DNA from: Saksenaea vasiformis B4078
Lineage: Eukaryota > Mucoromycota > Mucoromycetes > Mucorales > Saksenaeaceae
Reading direction: 5' to 3'
DNA length: 64,000 nt
Assembly: GCA_000697055.1 (NCBI GenBank)
Contig: JNDT01002338.1
Coordinates: 37,992-101,991, forward strand
How positions within the stretch are numbered: the stretch's first letter is position 1; every line of letters starts with the position of its first letter. Of the stretch, positions 59,896 to 64,000 are shown in pieces. The notes beneath the pieces are model-generated. The model worked only from the letters and a program-made list of their open reading frames with translations, ran no database searches and was not told the origin of the DNA. Both the position numbers and the translations under genes were made by a program.

Positions 59896-61857
59896 TTACG
59901 GTTGCTTCTCACGATCTTTCCATAAATCAAGTTTAGCACGAAAAGACTCCTTGTGTCGGCGTTGTGCACGTTCATCTGTAGCGAAGTGGAAAGGCTATTT
60001 TCAAGTCAGCAAAAAAAAAAAAAAGAAGTGCTAGCTTGTCTTCCTTTTTATATATAATGTTTACCTTCACTTTCACCAATCGATGGGTTGTTCTCTGTCT
60101 CTTTCTTCTAGTGATATCTTCCGAGGACACCTCTTTACGTTTGACTCCTGTTTCTGCTACGTTTTGGGCACCTCTAGGCTTTTGATCTGCTGGTGATGTA
60201 CGATCGTTGCGAATGTGTTTTATGCGTTGTGAATGTAGTCCGTGAGAAGAGCTAGGGACTGGACTTCGAGGAGAAGGAGATGAATGCTATGGACATGATT
60301 TAGCAATGTAGTTGATTTATGTTTTATACCTGTTGATGATGATCTTGATGGCGTTGGCTAAGAAAATAGAGCAGAATTAATTCACACGAATGAATCCAAG
60401 CGTGGCTGGCCTAGCGTACCTCGATAATTTTGATCGTTGGCGCGTGAGAAGCTTTGGGGATCGTGGTCGTGTGGGTTTGGGATGCGTGTACGATTGAGCA
60501 GGCTACATCAGAATAAGTAACTTCGATCGAGAGAAATCCCGCGCTTACGCTTGGTTGAGGTCGATCAATCACCTTGGGTGCGGCTACCACGCCGTTGCCT
60601 AGACCCTTTTCAAACTGCTTGGCCCTCGCCGCAATCGAAATAAATACATCCTCAGGAGTCATCTCTCTACGGATCTCTTCAACAGCATTTGTGCGGGTAG
60701 TTACATGGAACCTTGGGACCCTGGACACGCCAACACGTTTCTTTTCATGGTTATTTCCATGTGTGCTGTGTTATTCAGATACCTACTTTAATACCACCGG
60801 TTCTAGTTGGACTATGATGTCTCTGCTGCTGCTGGAGACGACTTTGATAGGACAAAGTAGATAGCATATAATGTGGTAATTCGCCTACAACTTTTTGAGC
60901 TCGTCGTGCCTGGCAAGAATGAGGCCGTTCCTGTTCATCCTCTTGCTTCAAAGAACTTGCGTTACTAAGACGATCTGCGGCTCTTGAACGAGAGTCTCTT
61001 GACGTTGTTTTCTGCACCGTCTTTATGTTTTCAGACGTCGTCGTGTGGATTTCTTTTGTTGCCGAAGCGGCAGAATCTTGGAAAGGATCGGAGTCATGTA
61101 GTTCTGGTAATGGCTTTCCACGCGGCGATTCAATGGATCTAGGGTTACTATCTCGACGATATGGACTTTTACTGGCTCGTGTGGATAGTTCAGACATGAG
61201 ATTATCATGAGCAATAGGACTAGAATAGCTCTTTACAACTTTGTCTTGCGTTGCCGTTCTTGTGCTGGGAATTTCATGGTGTTCAGGATCTAGACTTTCC
61301 CTTTTGGTTGCCAAGGTATTTTTCGTTGTCGTGGATTCATTTTCTGTCAGAGTTGCTGTATCTGATTGTCGGTGAGTTGGTGCGATAGGGCTCTTATGGA
61401 CATCGGAAACGAATAGGCTCTTTACCGATCGTCCGCGTGGCGATTCTGTAGCACTTGTTTCAACACGGTAGGGACTTCTACTTTTTCGCGAAGATGAGGC
61501 TGTAACAACATCACTCTGTGGTCCAGGACTGTAAAGGGCCTTTATGGCTCTGCTGTAAGTAGATGAAGGGCTTTTGTAATGTTCAAGGCTGGTCGGGCTT
61601 TTCGTTTCTCTGTCTCGTTGAGAGTAATTAACGGAGCGTGATCTTTCATCAAGTGGTGTTCCAATATTGAAATTTTCCGGTGGTGATTCACGGATAATGG
61701 ATCGATAGCGTTCCATGTATTTGCTGGTATATCGTGAAGGACTTTCAGCCTCAAAAAGCATCAAAGGACTTGAGCCAGGAGGACTGTAACCTTTGTAAGA
61801 TCGATCATGGCTTCCACTACGAGTATGCACATCGGTTGGTGAGCGGAGGTTAGTCAT
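59896..61857 (-). CDS. Ser/Pro-rich protein with a TPX2-type C-terminal motif
   Basis: Six exons (60787-61857, 60549-60740, 60420-60502, 60330-60357, 60065-60286, 59896-59994) encode 564 residues. Most of the chain is disordered: many SP/TP sites (RESPPENF, KSPTSLEHYKSPSS, ESPRGRSVK) suit phosphorylation by CDK or MAP kinases. Two short segments look like TPX2-family microtubule-binding motifs: VGVSRVPRFHVTTRTNAVEE in exon 2 and the final PFHFATDERAQRRHKESFRA, which ends the protein. A spindle or microtubule role is inferred from this motif only. The frame continues upstream to ATGs at 61929 and 61947; 61857 was preferred because the extra residues look unrelated. One exon is 28 nt. The last-exon acceptor was chosen by phase. 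Confidence 0.65.
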
Positions 61858-62273
61858 GGTGTAGGTGTGGGAATAGGGAAAGAAGGTGAATTTTGTTACA
61901 CGCGTGAAGCGCGCCTTTGTTGATGCCATCGGACCAAACACGAGCATGTTCGGTACCTCAAAACATCGCGGTACAATGTTTAGCCGAGTGCATTTAGCTG
62001 ATCTCTAACGATTCCACGGCGACACCTGTTATTGAGGCATTGTACACCTTCTCTTGTTATTGGGACCAATGATGACTTGAAAAAACTTGCGTTTCTTTCA
62101 TGCTTGCTGTAATATGGCGTACTATATCTTCCTCATAAGCCTCGATCTTTGCATTAAATCAGTGCTAGGTTAGGGTCAACATACTCAGCCTATAATGAAT
62201 GTTACAGCGCTGAGATGTGTCATTGCTGTTTCTATGCGGTCATATGAAGTGCACCTCAGAGGTTTCAATCCCA
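61858..62273. other. Intergenic region
   Basis: 5' flank of the TPX2-motif gene up to repeat copy F; no gene seen. The first 90 bases may be coding if an upstream ATG is used. Confidence 0.4.
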
Positions 62274-62567
62274 TTTACAGGATTTTTCCTATGACTTTGC
62301 GTCTATTTGAGATTATTCGGCGCTATTTCCAGATGAAGTCTGCGCTTTGAAGTACGTATTTTTATGGTCATCCCATTATTTTTAATGCTATCGAATAAAT
62401 TTTGCGTCCATCGAGAGACCAACTTCATGTGAGTTGATTAATCTTCTGACGTAAAATTGATGTACTAACCACCGCATACTCTATTCTTCTGTAGCGCAAA
62501 CCTGACTCTTCGAGAACACAAGAGTTATTTAGAGTAGCGTAAAAAATAATTTAATAAACAGGATGTA
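62274..62567 (-). repeat. Dispersed repeat family, copy F (short, internally deleted)
   Basis: Read on (-), the left end is CCTGTTTATTAAA, then TTTTTTACGCTACTCTAAAT, TCTCGATGGACGCAAAATTT, directly followed by the right end GTACTTCAAAGCGCAGACTT, CATCTGGAAATAGCGCCG, TCAAATAGACGCAAAGTCAT and AGGAAAAATCCTGT. The whole core is missing, so this about 290-bp copy is a solo-end or MITE-like derivative. Confidence 0.75.
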
Positions 62568-62965
62568 TCTGGAAAAGAAGACCATTGCACGTCTAACCCA
62601 TGCTTGGCCGCTTTATTTACCAAATCACATACTGTACCTGCAAGGAGATCATCTGCCCATAGCGTATTCCATATAATACACGCATTCATTTTCTGACAAG
62701 CAACCCACAATAGAATATAGGACGGAAAATAAAGTTGTAAACTCTGCTCTCGTGTCCGTTCGTGGACTGTTGTTAGACACAGATCTAGCTGAGGCTTTGT
62801 CACGGGCCTACCAAACCCTTTATCGTTAGCAATGATAGCTAGCTATCTTATGCTGTTACGAGCTTCATCATTAAGTTGTAACTGTCACATGGGAACGCGG
62901 AACATGTACATGCCAATAAAGTATTCTATTCCAATGAAATATTTACTCGTGCGATAACCCGCTAT
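62568..62965. other. Intergenic region
   Basis: Between repeat copy F and the 3' end of the UPF0538 gene. A 92-codon (-) frame (62525-62803) overlaps the repeat and is not recognised. Confidence 0.4.
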
Positions 62966-63567
62966 TTACCACTTCATATCAGGGTTCTTCTTGAATGCTT
63001 CGTACATCTCACGGTTAAAAAATGAGAGTTCAGTTTCGTTTTCTAAAACATAAGTTAGATGGACAAGCTACTGTAGTACGTTAATTACCAATGCCAATCC
63101 AGGACAACGTCGCCGAGTCGTCGTTGAGTAACAGTTTTTCGTCGTCTTCCATGTTGATAATAAGATTTTGTGTCTAATTACCATTATTATCAGCAGCTAT
63201 AATTACCTAAGCTATCTTTACCTTATGACCATGCGCAACCGTGTACAGTTTCAACGTATCTATCATTCAAGCGTCAGGAATGATACGCTAAGTAAAATTG
63301 CACTTACCAAAATCGACTGTATGATAAGGTTTCCACCCAGAGGTCGTGCGCATTTCTATGAAAAGATAAGTGAGTATAAAAATCCTAGCTTTCGTGTATC
63401 ATACTTTCGCGGACAAGCGATTTCAACTCCCCCACGGTAGTGTTATCGAGATTCATGTGCTGCAGCACTAGATTCTTGCACGTGCGGTACTCAAACGATT
63501 TTATGCATCTCACTGTGATTGTGGCGTCAGTAGAAGGCTTCGCGTGGTTTGTCAAAGTATCCGCCAT
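62966..63567 (-). CDS. UPF0538 family protein (C2orf76-like)
   Basis: Five exons (63405-63567, 63308-63355, 63222-63259, 63089-63173, 62966-63042) encode 136 residues in consistent phase. The translation follows the UPF0538 pattern from end to end: ATITVRCIKSFEYRTCKNLV, TVGELKSLVREKMRTTSGWK, PYHTVDFDTLKLYTVAHGHK, TQNLIINMEDDEKLLLNDDS and ENETELSFFNREMYEAFKKN, ending in PDMKW. The fold is thought to be ubiquitin-like; the function is unknown. Exons 2 and 3 are 48 and 38 nt, and in isolation each exon looks like a meaningless scrap, so the gene is easily missed. It lies head to tail with the partial gene that follows on the same strand. Confidence 0.9.
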
Positions 63568-63709
63568 GACTGTTTAGAATATGAAAGAACAAACGATTCG
63601 GTTGACACAAGCGAAAAAATAACAGTTGAGGCGGACATTGAAAATAAACGGCCGGTGTTAACTTTTGGAGCAGTACAACCGTGTTTTGAAACAACATTTG
63701 CGTTGCTGA

Positions 63710-64000
63710 TCATGCTCTTTTGCGGTCGCCTAAAACCAAGTTTATGCTATGATGAACCAAATTTAATCAAATTAAAGCGTTACCGTTGATCTCTGCGTAC
63801 TTACCTATCCACTTGGTTTTGGCGATACAAGAGCATTTCAGCGTCGCAAACGTTTCTCTGATGAGTACACTGTTCAACAACCTGGAAGAGGACTTACCGA
63901 TGAATACACCTAAAGGGAAGCATAAGTAAAACTGATCTAAGTTAAGGATTACAAGACGTTTCACTAACCGTAATAATCTAAATCCCTAAAAGGGAAACCG
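63710..64000 (-). CDS. 3' part of an unidentified gene, cut by the window edge
   Basis: Four small exons (63957-63973 approximately, 63898-63909, 63805-63869, 63710-63729) with consensus splice sites join in one frame on (-), ending RVLIRETFATLKCSCIAKTK then WIGDRKRA and a stop. Exons of 12 and 17 nt are unusual, and the frame was chosen because it alone avoids stops. The 5' part lies beyond base 64000. No family is recognised. Confidence 0.3.

Overview
The window is nuclear DNA from a filamentous, early-diverging fungus, most likely Mucoromycota (Mucorales-like). The reasons are short GT-AG introns (mostly 40-100 nt) in nearly every gene, small intergenic distances in gene-rich parts, and the gene set itself: a fungal cap methyltransferase, a PAN1-type EH protein, SPC2, an Aim32-type protein, a cofactor-independent phosphoglycerate mutase, a CARM1-like arginine methyltransferase and a TPX2-motif protein. 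The species assignment is inference; no rRNA, tRNA or mitochondrial DNA was seen. Exon models were built by hand from splice signals, reading phase and protein-family conservation.

Layout. 0-4.3 kb: a phosphoesterase/RRM protein (+) and the mRNA cap guanine-N7 methyltransferase (-), convergent. 4.3-8.3 kb: no convincing gene. 8.3-14.8 kb: a small GPI-like secreted protein, a SulP anion transporter with a STAS domain, and mitochondrial hydroxyacid-oxoacid transhydrogenase, all (-). 16.2-22.6 kb: a PPR-like mitochondrial protein (+), a PAN1-like endocytic protein (-), and mitochondrial intermediate peptidase (+) divergent from it. 23.8-29.0 kb: a sugar transporter with two microexons, glutathione reductase, a divergent 76-residue unknown protein, and signal peptidase subunit 2. 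29-33.6 kb is gene-free. 33.7-36.0 kb: an intronless regulator with a fungal transcription-factor domain. 36-40.7 kb is gene-free. 40.7-42.4 kb: phosphoglycerate mutase. 43.1-46.3 kb: a cluster of repeat copies around a putative small secreted protein gene. 46.4-48.8 kb: an EamA transporter and an Aim32-like protein. 48.8-52.5 kb: mostly gene-free, with one repeat copy. 52.6-64 kb: NC2-beta, a CARM1-like methyltransferase, an ataxin-2/Pbp1 homologue, a TPX2-motif protein, a UPF0538 protein and the 3' part of one more gene.

The genes are ordinary housekeeping functions and do not form one pathway. Local themes are mitochondrial proteins (transhydrogenase, PPR, intermediate peptidase, Aim32-like), gene expression (cap methyltransferase, NC2-beta, arginine methyltransferase, ataxin-2) and membrane transport (SulP, sugar porter, EamA).

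The most unusual content is a dispersed, apparently undescribed repeat family with at least eight copies or fragments in 64 kb (22.8, 32.7, 43.1, 44.2, 45.7, 51.1, 62.3 and 7.8 kb). Two copies face each other around the secreted-protein gene at 43.9 kb. Other points of interest are a 7-nt plus 22-nt microexon pair in the sugar transporter, a 15-nt terminal exon in glutathione reductase, a pogo/Fot1-like MITE at 53.8 kb, and a short sequence shared by the 4.3, 5.8 and 16.2 kb regions.
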